Positions 32,498 to 43,921 are shown, counted from the stretch's first letter. The stretch is DNA of 64,000 nucleotides from Metellina segmentata (GCA_947359465.1 OX375872.1:11044137-11108136); one strand, 5' to 3'. Notes: generated from the sequence alone by a model not told the origin. Program-made: numbers and translations.

Positions 32498-33532
32498 TAG
32501 GGATGCGACATCGCCATCGATGTTCAAAATTAAAACATCGATGTTGATAATACATCGCCCAAAAACCATCGATGTTTTTAAACATCAGTGTATTTAAACA
32601 TTCTTCACCCATTTCTTAAAACTAGTTTAGTAACCTCAAACATTAATGTTCGGCAGGGGGGGGGGGATAGAATTTGTCATTTGCTGTGTTTATTAATTTA
32701 TAACTGTCAAAACAAAGTAAAAAAAATAATAATAACAATTAACAAATCTTTTTTTTTTTTCAAATTGAACAATATAAAAGAAAATAATGTTTACAACAAT
32801 TTGACATAGGTACTACTAACTATAAGTATAATTAGGTAGATCATAGCAATAATTATTGGTAGGTATTTATCAACTTATGTAGGAAAACATAACAAACTTT
32901 TATTTTTTTACTTTAAAAAAAATATCGGGACCTTTCATAATTATTATACGTCCCAATATTTATTACTTACAGTTTGTAAAAATAGAAGTTTGTTAACTTT
33001 CTCCGCTCATTCTGATGAGACGGATGTCGCCATCACTGACAAATACTTAGTTGCACGGTTATTTTTTAAATTTTTACAATGATACTTTTTTTATTCAAAA
33101 ATAAAACATCGACAATGTTAAAACATCTATGTTAAACAAACATCAGCTCCGATAAATCGATGATAAATACATCGATGATTTTTATAAACCGCTCTCGTTA
33201 ACAACACTTTCTAGAGAGCGGGAACATAGCAAGTGCTCGGATTGGTTGCCATTTGTCTTGTTGCTAGGGGCACCGTTCCCCCTTTTAACCTCGTCCTTTT
33301 CAGACCCTTCACCCTTGCCCACTTTGGTCTGATAGTATGTTCAATTTACTGATTATGAAAATTATGTTACTTGTTTCTTTTTTTTTAATTTTTATAATGG
33401 TACTTTTTTCATTTAAAAGTAAAACATCGACAACTATAAACATCGATGTTAAAAACACTGGCTCCAATACATCGGTGGTATATAAAGCGATGTTTTTTTT
33501 TATAAACCATCGATATCGATGTCGCATCCCTA
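32498..33532. mobile_element. hAT-type MITE (1.03 kb) with 8-bp duplication
   Basis: Termini TAGGGATGCGACATCG and its exact complement at 33517-33532. Flanks CCACATAT (32490-32497) and CCACACAT (33533-33540) match at 7 of 8 bases, the 8-bp target duplication expected of hAT. The subterminal regions carry many ATCGATG motifs. An internal segment (TTTTTTCATTTAAAAGTAAA, ACATCGACA) is duplicated at about 33078 and 33398. It has no transposase and lies inside the LINE ORF1. Confidence 0.82.
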
Positions 33533-33759
33533 CCACACATCTTTGAGTTCAATGTTATAAAGGTAACTGTTAGCCGTTGGTATTTAGTGGAAGTTAAAAA
33601 TACGGCAATTGAGAAAGAAAAAAGGAGAGTTTGAAAACTTTCAAAAATATTATCTAGAGACCTTATGCAACTAAAATGTGAAAATTTTTTGCCAGTTAAT
33701 CGGAGTCATTGCAATCTTTATTAAACGTCAGCTGAAGCTGAAGAGTTGCTATTTTTTTA

Positions 33760-34000
33760 ATTTGCGTTCAGCGGGGACAGGTTTTTTTACGAGGAGAATC
33801 TGTTGACGAGATAGTCGCAGTTCATCCATCTTAGCGCTGTGTCAAGGCACTCCTTACTGGATGACGGTCTGGATGAGTCAAATGTTATCTACTGGGTAAT
33901 AACGAATCTCATACTTTGAATCAGTTCATCGTCACTGAGAATTTGGGGAATCATACACTCACCTACATCTTCTGCACTGCACTCCGAACATACAGGAATT
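33760..34000 (-). pseudogene. Tigger/pogo-like transposase C-terminal remnant
   Basis: The minus strand reads ECSAEDVGECMIPQILSDDE followed by LIQSM and later SSSKECLDTALRWM. An acidic S-DDELIQ-V stretch followed by A--ALD-AL-W-E is the usual C-terminal tail of jerky/Tigger-type transposases in arthropods. Stops are present. It is supported by the pogo/Tigger-type terminus just upstream (34095-34157), which puts this in the expected orientation for an element with a large internal deletion. Confidence 0.5.
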
Positions 34001-34094
34001 TTCACTAGGATTTTTCAACTGACGTCCTTTTCGCTTTTATCATTGCCCGATACGAAACTTTTAAAATGAGGATTTGGCTGATTTCTTTTTTTCT

Positions 34095-34157
34095 CAAATA
34101 GATCCGGATAATAGGCGATCTGGATAACTGGAGTCCGGATAATTGGAGTTCTACTGT
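34095..34157 (-). mobile_element. Tigger/pogo-type terminal inverted repeat
   Basis: The minus strand starts CAGTAGAACTCCAATTATCC, then repeated TATCCGGA and TATCCAGA blocks, flanked by TA. CAGTAGAACCTC...ATCCG is a common pogo/Tigger end. The opposite end was not found. Confidence 0.6.
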
Positions 34158-34169
34158 ATTTATCTGAGG

Positions 34170-35570
34170 CTCCTCATATTCCAAATGAAAGTGTCATGAG
34201 TACTCCCAGTCCACCTAGTAACAATGTCTAGTATCTGTAAATCTGCATCGCAGACCTAAAAAAGTGAGTACTGGACTCAAAAAGCAGTCAAGTATAATGG
34301 AGTTAGTTCACTAACTCCATAGAAGTTATTCCATCGTTTGAAACAATTTTGCATTTCTATACACTGGAAGTTTTATACTATTACACAAGGAAAAAATGCG
34401 AAAAACAATTGCATATTTAAACGATGTTCTAGATTTAAGTTTCCTGTGTTACTATTTCTAATATACATCCATCCAATATACCTTTTCTTACTGACACAGT
34501 TGTGAGTCTAACAAAAATTTTGAAGTTTATTGATGTTCGAAGTAACTTGTGAAAAAAGAACGACACTCATTTGAGATTACGTCTTTTCCACCTTATCTTA
34601 TGGGGCGGATAAAGTTATCATCTCGATGGGTTAAGTAGGTATGCATGGCCACTGTTTTTGAGTACAATAAAATATAATTTTAAGTGAAATAAACCAACTG
34701 GACATTTATAGACAAGTGACAGTTTATGTTCACGAAAACAAACCAATCATCACAATTGGGTCTTTAAAGTCGAATGTGGGTGCAATCAATCATAACCAAG
34801 ACATTAGGGAAACCAGACTCGATGTAAAAGGACCTTTTCTTTGACAAAGTTCTTCCGAGAAAGCAGGAAATTTTAGGTATTCAGGTAAATCATTCCTCAG
34901 GGGATTGAACTCTCATCACATTCCTAGAAATAGTTGCTTGAGACAGCATCAAGGAATGTTCATCCACAATAACTGTCTGGAATGAACCAGAACCAAGAAA
35001 TCTAAATGTTAATAATACCAAAATAAAATCAGTAAGATCACATTTGAAATAACATGAAACTTTAAGTCACAAAAAGAATAAAAACAAAAAGGGCTGTGTA
35101 TAGTTAAAAACAATTAATCTGTCAACCAAATATATTGCTGTTAGTCATATTTGGAAACAAAAACAACGCATCTAGTCAGTTGATAGAGAATATCAGGAAC
35201 AGTGTATTGCTATTTTAATGTGCTTTTAGGAATTATGATAATTGTGAAAAAATCCATTTTCTATATCTACTCACTGTAATTAACTCTACTTTAATAAAAT
35301 ATAAATATGTCATAAAAAAAGACAAATGCTACATTTGAAACGCATGCATCATAAAAATAGCGCTTACCTGAATTTCCACAGAAAATCCATTCGTGCCTGG
35401 GCTTCAATTGACTTTCCAGCTAGTCACGCAAGTGCTAATATGTTTTGCGATCTAGACGATATCTAGATGAAAACAGTCAAATCCATAGGATTGCCACGAG
35501 CTCGTAAATAACGAGGAACACGTCTCCAAAAACAAGCAGTACGTCAGCCATGTCTGAAAAAGTAGCAACA
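34170..35570. other. 1.4 kb without recognised gene
   Basis: AT-rich. A short match to the TTAA-type MITE end (GGTATGCATGGCCACTG, 34638) is the only shared sequence seen. Confidence 0.5.
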
Positions 35571-35576
35571 GTGAGC

Positions 35577-35728
35577 AAAATTCGAACGATTCGAATAAAC
35601 TCACCGGGTGAAAAGGAGACGAATTCAAATTCGAAAAAATCGAAAGGCGCGGTGGTAGTTGAATATCAAAGTTGACACTAGGCGCCGCCAGGTTCGAATT
35701 TCAAGACGAATCGTTCGAATATTTGGGT
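35577..35728. repeat. Short inverted repeat pair
   Basis: ATTCGAACGATTCGAATA near 35580 and GACGAATCGTTCGAATAT near 35704 are inverted copies. They enclose ~100 bp that is unusually rich in TTCGAA, possibly a small MITE. Confidence 0.45.
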
Positions 35729-35782
35729 AGTTGAATCAGGCTCTTAGTATCCCCTTCAGAACTGGAGGTCACCTGTCGCTAA

Positions 35783-36456
35783 AGCCGCGTTTACACCGTA
35801 TAAGGGCAACTTCTCTCCCTCCAAACATCGAAGCTATTCGGAAAAACGGCATTGATTTTATCGGCAAGATCTCGAGTTGGAGTTGGCGATTTGGAGAGTT
35901 TGCAGAGTCAAAATTTTTTTCCACCATGAGTCGGTAAAGATCAAAGGGTTGCATTTTTTTGGGGAAATTTCTACGAGACGTATGCTTGACAGTAACGGCT
36001 CCCCTCTGCCCTTCGACCCTCGCTCACGCCGTCTTTTGTTCGCTTTCTGTGATATTTTGCCCTCATCGCTTGCCTTGACCACATCTGACGCCAAACTGCC
36101 AGTGAGTGACCTATTCGATTAAAATGCGTGGATGAAAGAGCTGGTAATAACATTAATAGAACTATTTAGAGAGAGGCCTGTCCTCTGGGACGAAACTACA
36201 CACGAGTACAAAGATCAAAACCAAAAGAAGAATACCTGGAGTGAAATTGGTGAGGAACTCGACATCTTGATGAAAACTCTTCTCTACAAAGGGGTGAGAA
36301 GAGTGCGCTCGGATGTTTACCGATAAAGTTCACAAAGCGTTCACACCGGAGTCGGTCGAAAAAAGGGACGAAAAGGGGTCAGCATAGGAGAACGTAAAAC
36401 ATCCTCGCTACATAAAGGGAGAGAAATGTGTATGCAACTCCAGTGTAAACGCGGCT
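35783..36456 (+). mobile_element. PIF/Harbinger-like element (674 bp)
   Basis: Terminal inverted repeats AGCCGCGTTTACAC at 35783 and its complement ending at 36456, with TAA on both sides (35780-35782, 36457-36459), the 3-bp T-A target typical of PIF/Harbinger. It encodes a MADF-type protein fragment, the accessory DNA-binding protein such elements often carry. The DDE nuclease gene is absent. Confidence 0.75.
36132..36326 (+). CDS. MADF-domain protein fragment of a Harbinger-like element
   Basis: A 64-codon frame with LIELFRERPVLWDETTHEYK at residues ~8-27, then DQNQKKNTWSEIGEELD. The pattern LI-L---RP-LWD-----YKD---K---W-EI--EL is the MADF (Myb/SANT-like) DNA-binding domain. PIF/Harbinger elements usually encode such a protein next to the transposase, where it helps bind element ends and nuclear import. 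The frame ends shortly after the third helix (GVRRVRSDVYR), so the domain is nearly complete but the C-terminal part expected of a full-length protein is missing. The start is the ATG at 36132; the ATG at 36124 is in another frame. Confidence 0.6.
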   Translation: MKELVITLIELFRERPVLWDETTHEYKDQNQKKNTWSEIGEELDILMKTLLYKGVRRVRSDVYR

Positions 36457-36594
36457 TAAAAGAGAGTTGTTTTATGTTTGTTTTCAGTTGGAGGGGGTAA
36501 GTTCTCGTGTGGGTGAGAGCGAGAACACCAATTATCATGATTAAGACCCTTATCAGATTGGTCAGTAACACTTCGTCTTCTGATATGGTTAGCA

Positions 36595-36665
36595 AAAACG
36601 TTCCCTTACGGGTGGATCTCGGGCATTCACCAATAGACCGTCGTGTTGCTCCAGCGTGACGTTAA
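36595..36665 (+). repeat. SINE 3' fragment
   Basis: CTTACGGGTGGATCTCGGGC, CACCAATAGACCGTCGTGTT and GCTCCAGCGTGACGTTAACT: the last ~70 bp of the SINE. Confidence 0.65.
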
Positions 36666-37189
36666 CTACCTTGAGAGGTTGTTTTGTATTTGAAAACAAG
36701 AATGGTGAAGTAGACACCCACACTATCAGGAAGGACGGATTACAAACGCTTATTTCCAATACCATTCCACCTAAGCTTCAAACCAAACGCGCATTGCCCA
36801 AATGGGGTTCCAATGCTATCGCTGCCACGAAATTGTGACATTCTAATCACCACCAAGAAACTATTAATAATGTACACAAAGTTTAATGACTCCCCTCAGA
36901 GAAGGCGATTAATAATGCAGTAAAGGAGACTCTGGGTCTTCTTAATGGATTTATATCAATTTCGATCAGATATCAATTTAATTTTCTCTCCCGATGGCTG
37001 TTATTAACCATCCGATTTTATTGCTGTTATCTGGCGTTTTGGCATTGGTCTCGTTTCTAGCATTGATTCGGCGAAATTGAGCGTTTGTGTTTGCGAGGGA
37101 AGGTACACCGAGAGATCCAAGTGCTGCTTGAAAGATCCGAGTACAGGGTCTTCTCATTTTGAATTACAGTAATCGGTCCATGAAACGGA
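36666..37189. other. No gene recognised
   Basis: A 60-codon ORF at 36656-36838 has no recognisable motif. A weak SINE-body scrap may be at 37125-37170. Confidence 0.4.
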
Positions 37190-37775
37190 AAGAATCCATG
37201 AATTTGATTTTTCAACTTTATAGAAAGGTTCTATTATTCCTTTCTTCACAATATAAATTCTTCCATTGGAAAGTATAAATTGTTCCGTTTCTTGGAATAG
37301 AATAATTTGGAAAGATTTTACTGCTCATTTCCTTGGAATAGAATCTTAAGGAAAACTACTGTTCCTATCCTCAGATTAGAATTGTTTGAAAGTATTCTCT
37401 TGAGCTTTCCTAGGAATAGCATCTTTTGGAAATATGTTTTGCTCATTTCTTTAAAATGGATTCATTTGGAAGGAGTGCATTGCTTGGAATAGAATCATTT
37501 GCAAATATTTATTGTTCTTTTCTTAGAACAGAATCTTTTGGAAAAATTACTACTGTTCCTATTATTAGATTTGAATTATTCGGAAAGATTATATTGCTCT
37601 TTTCTTTGGAATAGAATGATTTGGAAATATGGTTTGGCTCAATTCCTTAAATATAATCCTTTGAAAAGAGTATTGCTGAATTCCTTTGAATACAATAATT
37701 TCGAAAAAGTTTGCTCATTTTCTTGGTATACTTGGTATAGAAGTCTAGAAAGAATATATTGGTAAAAAACGTCAA
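37190..37775. repeat. AATAGAATC minisatellite array
   Basis: About 15 diverged units of ~38-42 bp such as GGAATAGAATCTTTTGGAAA, GATTATATTGCTCATTTCTT. This is the reverse orientation of the array at 6740-7150. Overlapping ORFs at 37307-37765 are due to the repeat. Confidence 0.75.
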
Positions 37776-38889
37776 GACTTATTAGAAGTCATGTAGAATA
37801 GACAGCATGTTGCAGAATAGAATAATGCTTGTGAAACCCTACGAAGGATAATAAGACATAAAATTCCCAGACAAAAACACCGTGGGCAAAGTTTGAAGTT
37901 ATAAGTTAAATTGCGCGTGTAAAGGGTTAAAATATATACTACTACAAATAATTTAAAAAATAAAGTAACATAAAAATAAATTAAAACTGAAAACTATACA
38001 TTTAAGAACTAAAGGAAAACAAAAGTAAAATTCTACAATAATTTGCATTTAGGTAAAATATCTATAATAATGTAACATTTAAAACAATTAAATTCAATCA
38101 AAAAATAAAATATAGGAAAAAAATCGTGTCGATTCAAATGTAAAGCAACATTTTGAGTTAAAGCGGTATAAAAATTAAAGTAACAATTTGAAATAAAGAA
38201 AGATTAAAAAATAAAATAACATTTAAAATAAAGTAAAATGAAATTAAAAAAAAATAATTTGAGTCTTGAGCAATTCCAACAGCCCACCAAATAACCTTTC
38301 CGAGAAGAGGCTCTTCCAGGGAGAATAAATAAATGAGAGATGGACAGCGAGTTGAAAGATCGAATGAAACGCCTAGTTAAAAGATCCCATAGTAGTGTGT
38401 CCGGATAGGACTGACCGCCCACGCGTCTCAGCTATTGGTATTAAAGACACGAAAGGCATTGAGGCGGCTGAGAAGTCTATAAGAAAAGGGAAATTCCTTT
38501 AAGTGCGTGGGAGTGACGGGGAAACTTAGATTTAGAATTGGGAAAATATTTCATTAATTGGTAATCGAAGAAAATCCAAACGGTAAATTGTAGAAAGGAC
38601 TTATATGTCATACAGATCAATCTGTTGAAGTTACAGTGCTGAAAAAGCAGACAAAAGAAATGGGAAATGACAACAATTTTGTACTTGATGATTTTCTTCG
38701 ATATCAAATGACCGTGGGTTCATTTGTAATGAAAACCACTTGATCGTTTGCATCTCACTTAGAAAGGGTCGTTGTACTTAATCGTCTGTATATGATTGAG
38801 TGTTGACCAGCGAATGAATATAATTTTTCATATTTAGATCCCATTTAAAGCAAATGATAAAAACACAGATCATGTTTGAGTTTGTTTAA
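37776..38889. other. Low-complexity AT-rich spacer
   Basis: 37930-38250 is almost entirely A/T with repeated AAATAAA words. No gene seen. Confidence 0.5.
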
Positions 38890-39052
38890 CCTCCAAACCT
38901 TCCAAGTGGTTTCGAAGAGATGTCCATCAAGATCTGACCAAGTTTGCTAATGACGAGTTGTAATCAAGACGATGACGGTTTTTTCGTGATGACGTGATCA
39001 AGATGTGATCTGTTTTGCTAATGACCTCGTTGAGATAACAACCAGGGATGTT
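38890..39052. mobile_element. TTAA-type palindrome-rich MITE, diverged
   Basis: Starts with CTTCCAAGTGGTTTCGAAGA and contains ATCAAGATCTGACCAAGTTT, GCTAATGACGAGTTG and GTGATGACGTGATC, ending near CAACCAGGGATGTTA. Confidence 0.6.
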
Positions 39053-39148
39053 AGCTAAAAAGTTTCTAATTTAGGGATTCACGATTATCATTCTTTTGGT
39101 AATGAACCGTCAGCTGCAATTGCATTTGCTTAATTTTTAGAATATACA

Positions 39149-40025
39149 CAGTCCAGTCACATTAATCTGACCACCATCTACTTTCGATGTCAACGTGAAA
39201 TAACCAATCACAAAAGGCAGGGGGCAGCACATTGCAGTGGAGTGTATATAAAGGATGTCCTAGGGCATCGGAAAGCATTTCAATCGTTGGCGTAATGCAG
39301 AAACGTAGCGATTTATCCAAAGTCCAAAAGGGCATGATTATTGGCTTTTGGGCCATGGGTGAAAGCATTTCGGAAACGGCTAATTTTGTGAACTGTTCGC
39401 GTACCGCCGTGGTAAAAGTATACCGCGCATGGCAAAATGGCACTATCCAAAATCAGCGGCGTGGCACATGTGGTGCACAACGGGCTATAGATGACAGGGG
39501 CGAACGAAGGCTACGGAGATGCGTTCGGGCGAATAGACGTGCAACTGTTGAGCAACTGACCGCCCAGATGAACCAAGGGACTACCAAGAGTGTATCCTCA
39601 ACAACAGTTCAGCGAACGTTGCTGCGCATGGGCCTCCGCAGTAGACGCCTGGTTAATGCACCTATGCTGACTGCTGTTCATCGGCGACGAAGGCTGGTTT
39701 TGCACGCCAGTACCGCAACTGGACGTCGACAGAGTGGCGACAGGTGGCTTTTTCCGATGAATCACGTTTTATGCTCCATCGGACAGATGGACGTTGGCGT
39801 ATACGACGTGAAACGTCTGAAAGCAAACACTCTGCAACAATTGCCATGGTTGGACTCCAGTGCCGCAGCTGGCCACGGCACTGGAGTCGCCATGGTTCAA
39901 CATCCCAGTGAACACCTTCAGAAACCTAATTGACTCTCTTCCTGCACGTCTCGCAGCGGTCCGTTCTGCCAAAGGTGGTTATTCTGGATTTTGACAGGTG
40001 GTCACATTAATGTGACTGGACTGTT
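39149..40025 (+). mobile_element. Tc1-like transposon, internally deleted (0.88 kb)
   Basis: The inverted ends share ACAGTCCAGTCACATTAAT and TGACCACC (39149 onward, and the complement ending at 40025). The same ends and sequence occur in the minus-strand copy at 48873-51616. The catalytic second and third acids have been lost by an internal deletion near 39855-39890, where a small hairpin (CTCCAGTGCCG...CGGCACTGGAG) marks the junction. Confidence 0.85.
39295..39933 (+). pseudogene. Tc1-like transposase, deleted and frameshifted
   Basis: ATG at 39295, where the encoded protein starts MQKRSDLSKVQKGMIIGFWA. The first helix-turn-helix is GESISETANFVNCSRTAVVK; a GRGT-like linker and second helix-turn-helix (VRANRRATVEQLTAQMN, TTVQRTLLRMG) follow. 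The frame shifts near 39690; in the other frame the first catalytic motif VAFSDESRF is intact at about 39755. The segment with the second Asp and the Glu is missing, and reading rejoins at FRNLIDSLPARL close to the C-terminus. DNA binding might persist, but catalysis cannot. Confidence 0.85.
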
Positions 40026-40606
40026 TTTAATAACGACGATTTTTAATAATCCTTTTTCGAACAAAAGAATCGGAGAAAGTGAAATATCTTTTTTTTTTTG
40101 CTCGATTTTGGCTAGTGAAATAGTGCATGTTTTCCGTGGTTCCGCTGAAGTCTATTCGTAGACCCCTGGAGGTACGCGGACAAACTTCAAGAACCATTGC
40201 ACTAAATATACTTTGCCAAATTTATTAAAATGGAACGTTAATTGATCACAAGTGAATTGGTTTCCCTTGAAATTAAAGAGCATTCAAATTATCCTCTACT
40301 TGATATTTAATATTAGAACATCCATCTGTCCCATAGAATGTAGAATCTACCTTTCAGTTTGACGGATATTCTTATTAATAAACATGAATAAAATAGAACA
40401 ATAAGTACGTTAACTAATATTAATAGAATATGTTACTAAATATTAAAAAAAAATTTATTAATACCAATAAAATATGTTATTTAATATTAATATAATTCGT
40501 TAATTCATGTCAATAAAATATGCTACTTAATATTAATAAAATATGTAAATTTATCTTAATAAAACATGCTAATTGGAAACATTTTATTTGTTATTATTTT
40601 TAGCCC
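40026..40606. other. No gene; AT-rich imperfect tandem repeats
   Basis: From about 40380 to 40575 words such as TTAATATTAATAAAATATG recur about six times with variation. Confidence 0.5.
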
Positions 40607-40690
40607 TTTTAGGAGTTCACATGCATTAATGCACCTTGCCATCTAGAGTCTTCCCAGGGCTTCTAATTAACTTTGACCTTCTGAGTACCT
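40607..40690. repeat. Leader of the minisatellite-bearing element, degraded
   Basis: AGGAGTTCACATGCATTAAT and GCACCTTGCCATCTAG resemble the leader at 59425 and 42540. The array itself follows at 40960 after a SINE insertion. Confidence 0.45.
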
Positions 40691-40694
40691 TCTG

Positions 40695-40955
40695 ACCGGT
40701 CCGAGATCAATACCTCAAGGGAAAGATCCGAGGACAACACCGCGTAATAATGAACCACGGTCAGATGACGACGCTACAGCTGAGCTGGCATCCCACTCTC
40801 CGAACCTCCTCATTACATCAACGTGAGGACATTTAAGGTCAGGACTGATTTAACGTGCACCAACCTCCTTTGAACACGACGGTCGTTGGTTTGATTTGAA
40901 CTCGCAAACCTCCTGTTGCTAACCGTTACTCTTCCAACCGGGTTACTGCGGCCAT
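40695..40955 (-). repeat. tRNA-derived SINE, type 1
   Basis: The reverse complement begins CCGCAGTAACCCGGTTGGAA, with B box GAGGTTTGCGAGTTCAAATC, and continues through the body to the GGGATCAATACC-like end. It separates the leader (40607) from the minisatellite (40960). Confidence 0.8.
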
Positions 40956-40959
40956 CGAT

Positions 40960-41240
40960 GCCTCAGAATAGAATCCTTTGTTAAGAGATTCTATTCCTCA
41001 TTTCCTTGGGGAAAAAGAATTCGATTGCTTCTTTCGTTAGAATAGAAAACGTTGGAAAGATTATTCTGCTCATTCCTTGAAATAATGGAATTCTTTGGAA
41101 CGCATACATTGGTATAATCTGTAGGATGGAACATCTTGAAAAGTTTCCATTGTCCCGTTTCTTGAAATCGAATTCTTTGAAAATATTCTATCGCTCATTT
41201 TCTTGGAATAAAATTCTTTGGAGAGATTGTATTGCTAGAG
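40960..41240. repeat. AATAGAATC minisatellite array
   Basis: Seven or so units such as AGAATAGAATCCTTTG, GGAATAAAATTCTTTGGA and AGATTGTATTGCT. Confidence 0.7.
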
Positions 41241-41796
41241 AAAGTCGAAACGGTGTTAAAAGTTATTTCGAGAAGACTGCAGATTTGACATCTCCGAGGG
41301 ACTTTAAAATGCTTAACTCTGAGCACAGCTTGGTTATAAAATTAAAACTTTCTCGTTTTCCAGATTGAAGGAAGAATTTGAGAAGTGCTGAAGACATTTC
41401 TGCAATTTTAAACCATTCTGAGAAACAAAATTAACATTCATTTTTACAGTACAGAAAAGTGAATTCCTTTCTAAAACGTTTTTCAAACACAGGATGCCAT
41501 CGAAAATCAAACAAATTATTTGATTCTATTACCTCTCCAATACCCTTGGACCTGAAGTGTTTGTATGTTTTTAAGTACTTTTATTACGTAAAAGTATATT
41601 TTGCTTCCCCAGTGAAATGATTTATCCATACATTTTGAAGTTGCACATCCCAACCCTTTGGATTCAATACGACAATTCATTCATTTATTATTTATCTTGC
41701 TTTTAGTGCAGTTTGGGACTACAAACAGTGAAATGCTCATTTCAGTCTTGACTCTTTTAAAAAAGAGCAAATAAGCTACTAGATTCGACTAAACAG
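41241..41796. other. No gene recognised
   Basis: No feature supported. Confidence 0.5.
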
Positions 41797-42082
41797 TAGC
41801 CCAGTTGGAAAAGCGACTGTTTAGCAACCGGATGGCTTCGAGTTTGAAACTCGATCTAGTCAAAGAGCGTCGTATACGCGGAGGCAGGTGCACTTTAAAT
41901 TTGTCGTGTCCTTAAATGTCCTCACGTTGGTATGATATGAAAGTTTGGAGAATGCCACCTCAGGTGTGACCTAGTTCTGACCGTGGTTCAAAATGACGAG
42001 GCGTTGTCCTTGGTTCTCTCCCTTCGGGGTCAATAGCTTGTTGCGTTTCTTCAGTGCGACAGTAATTAACTACCAACCTACC
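41797..42082 (+). repeat. tRNA-derived SINE, type 1, full length
   Basis: A box AGTAGCCCAGTTGGAAAAGC, B box GGCTTCGAGTTTGAAACTC, body, and a 3' end GTAATTAACTACCAACCTAC. Confidence 0.82.
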
Positions 42083-42189
42083 AAAACCATCCCCAGTTAA
42101 ATGTTAATTTGGATCTTGAAACTCCTTTTTTTAATGAGCGAACGAATAAATGAGCTGCTAGATTTGAACTATGTATCTCAAATATTCAA

Positions 42190-42470
42190 GGAAAAGGTTC
42201 CTGCTTCGAATTAGGGTCAGTGCATGGATGTTTGTAAGCGTATGGTGTAGAGGCGGCTGGTGCATCTTTAATCTGTCGTGGTCGAAAGTCCTCACGTTGG
42301 GTTAGTATGGAAGTTTGGAGAGTGGGGTGCCAGCTCAGGGGTTGCTTCGTCATCTGACCGTGGTTCAAAATTACGAGGTGTTGTCCTCGGATCTTTCCCT
42401 TAAGCGATTGATCCCGGACCGTCGTCAATAGCCCGCTGTGTTGCTCTAGTACGACGTTAATTAAAAATTA
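42190..42470 (+). repeat. SINE, type 2, head partly truncated
   Basis: Starts at GGTTCCTGCTTCGAATTAGG, then GCATGGATGTTTGTAAGCGT, GGTGCATCTTTAATCTGTCG and the standard end. The minus ORF at 42186-42428 is an artefact. Confidence 0.78.
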
Positions 42471-42532
42471 CTAAAAATACCTGCATGGAAAAATCTAGAC
42501 CTTGAAAAGAATTCAAACCAAATTTCGAACCT

Positions 42533-42612
42533 AACCCTCTGAAGGATTAACATGCATAATTCCAACTTGTAGCCTGCAGTCTGCCATGCATGACATTTAA
42601 CGCGCTTTTACC
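42533..42612. repeat. Leader of the minisatellite-bearing element
   Basis: TAACCCTCTGAAGGATTAAC, ATGCATAATTCCAAC and TGCAGTCTGCCATGCATG match the leader at 6643 and 59418; no array follows. Confidence 0.6.
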
Positions 42613-43127
42613 TCGCAGAATCTCTCCGAAGTTTCAGAATTTCTCGGTTTTCACTTTTTGAAATGAATATAAAAAAAAGTAAGAACTCGACCGATATTGA
42701 AGCACACCAAATATTTGAGTTCGCCAAATAAGTTTAGCAGATATTGAAACAATCAACCGATATATTATATAAGAGCGAAAAATATAAAAACAAATTAAGC
42801 TTTATTTTCAAAACTCTACTGTATGCGGTGCCTGTGAACGGGAAAATTGTATCCTTTGACATAGCTCTCCAAACGATTTGGATTGTCCTGGTGAAAATGC
42901 AAGGTAAAGGCAAGATGACATCATTCCAGGGCAAGGGCAATCCGAAAGTAATAAATGCATTGCAAGTAGTAAGTGTGTGTCGAATGAGTGTTGATTCTCG
43001 CTTTCAATCGGATATCGGCGCCAAAGCGCCGGACTAAATATTTCGCTCCGTACTTGGCAGCTTATCGCTCCCAAAAGAAAATTGAACTTCCCCTTCTCAA
43101 TCCGATAGGCTTGTAGGAGCTGAAACC
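42613..43127. other. No gene recognised
   Basis: Open frames at 42744-43037 (plus) and 42734-43074 (minus) overlap in a GC-balanced stretch. Neither has a motif I know. Confidence 0.35.
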
Positions 43128-43264
43128 GGTTGGGTAGTAATTGGTAATTTTTATTAACGTAATACTAGAGGGGGGGGCAACACAACGGGCTATTGACGGC
43201 TGTCCGGGATAAATTCTTTAAAGGAAAGAATGGACAACACCTCGTAATTTTGAACCACGAGACC
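43128..43264 (-). repeat. SINE 3' half
   Basis: TTATTAACGTAATACTAGAG, CAACACAACGGGCTATTGAC and CACCTCGTAATTTTGAACCA: the 3' half in reverse, cut where the next SINE starts. A GGGGGGGG run replaces part of the body. Confidence 0.75.
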
Positions 43265-43267
43265 GGT

Positions 43268-43606
43268 TGGGTAATGGTAATGGTAATGGTAATTTTAGTT
43301 AACGTCGTACTAGAGCAACACAACGGGCTATTGACGACGGTCCGGAATCAGTCCCTTAAGGGAAATATTCGAGGACAACACCTCGTAATTTTGAACCACG
43401 GTCAGATGACGAAGCAACACCTGAGCTGGCACCCCACTCTCCAAACTTCCACGCCAACCCAACGTGAGGACTTTAGGCCACGACAGATTTAAGGTGCACC
43501 AGCCGCCTCTACACCATACGTTTACAAACATCCATGCCCGGACCCGGATTCGAACCAGGAACCTTCCGATCTAGAGGCTAACACCTTACCCACTAAGACC
43601 GGTTGG
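43268..43606 (-). repeat. Complete SINE, type 2, with ATTACC tail
   Basis: The best-preserved type 2 copy. The reverse complement starts CCAACCGGTCTTAGTGGGTA, has B box CCTGGTTCGAATCCGGG (perfect GGTTCGAATCC), then the body, and ends AAAATTACCATTACCATTAC, a tandem ATTACC tail. The ORF at 43328-43531 on the same strand is body sequence. Confidence 0.88.
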
Positions 43607-43890
43607 GAGAATATTGAATTAGCAACTGGGGGATTGCGAGTTCAAATCCAGCCACGGCCGTCTTGAACTTGAACTTAGGGGGCTGATGCACTATAAATAG
43701 GCTTCAAATGTCCTCACTTTGGCGTGGGTTTGGAGCGGGTGCCAGTTCAAGGGTGACCTTGTCATCTGTCCGTGGTTCAAAATGACGTGGTGTTGTCCTC
43801 GATCTTTCCCTTGGGGATTGATCTCGGACCGTCGCCAATATCTCATTGTGTCGCTCCAGTGCGACATTAGTTAAAATACCTATATACCTA
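43607..43890 (+). repeat. SINE, type 1, head-to-head with previous
   Basis: AGAATATTGAATTAGCAACT, B box GGATTGCGAGTTCAAATCCA, body, and end GACATTAGTTAAAATACCTA. The ACCGGTTGG that begins its A box is shared with the type 2 head immediately to the left. Confidence 0.78.
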
Positions 43891-43921
43891 CTTAATATTG
43901 TAAATATACATATAATATGGG

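Noticed and set aside
37307..37765. Three overlapping ORFs as genes
   Set aside because: All are readings of the AATAGAATC minisatellite.
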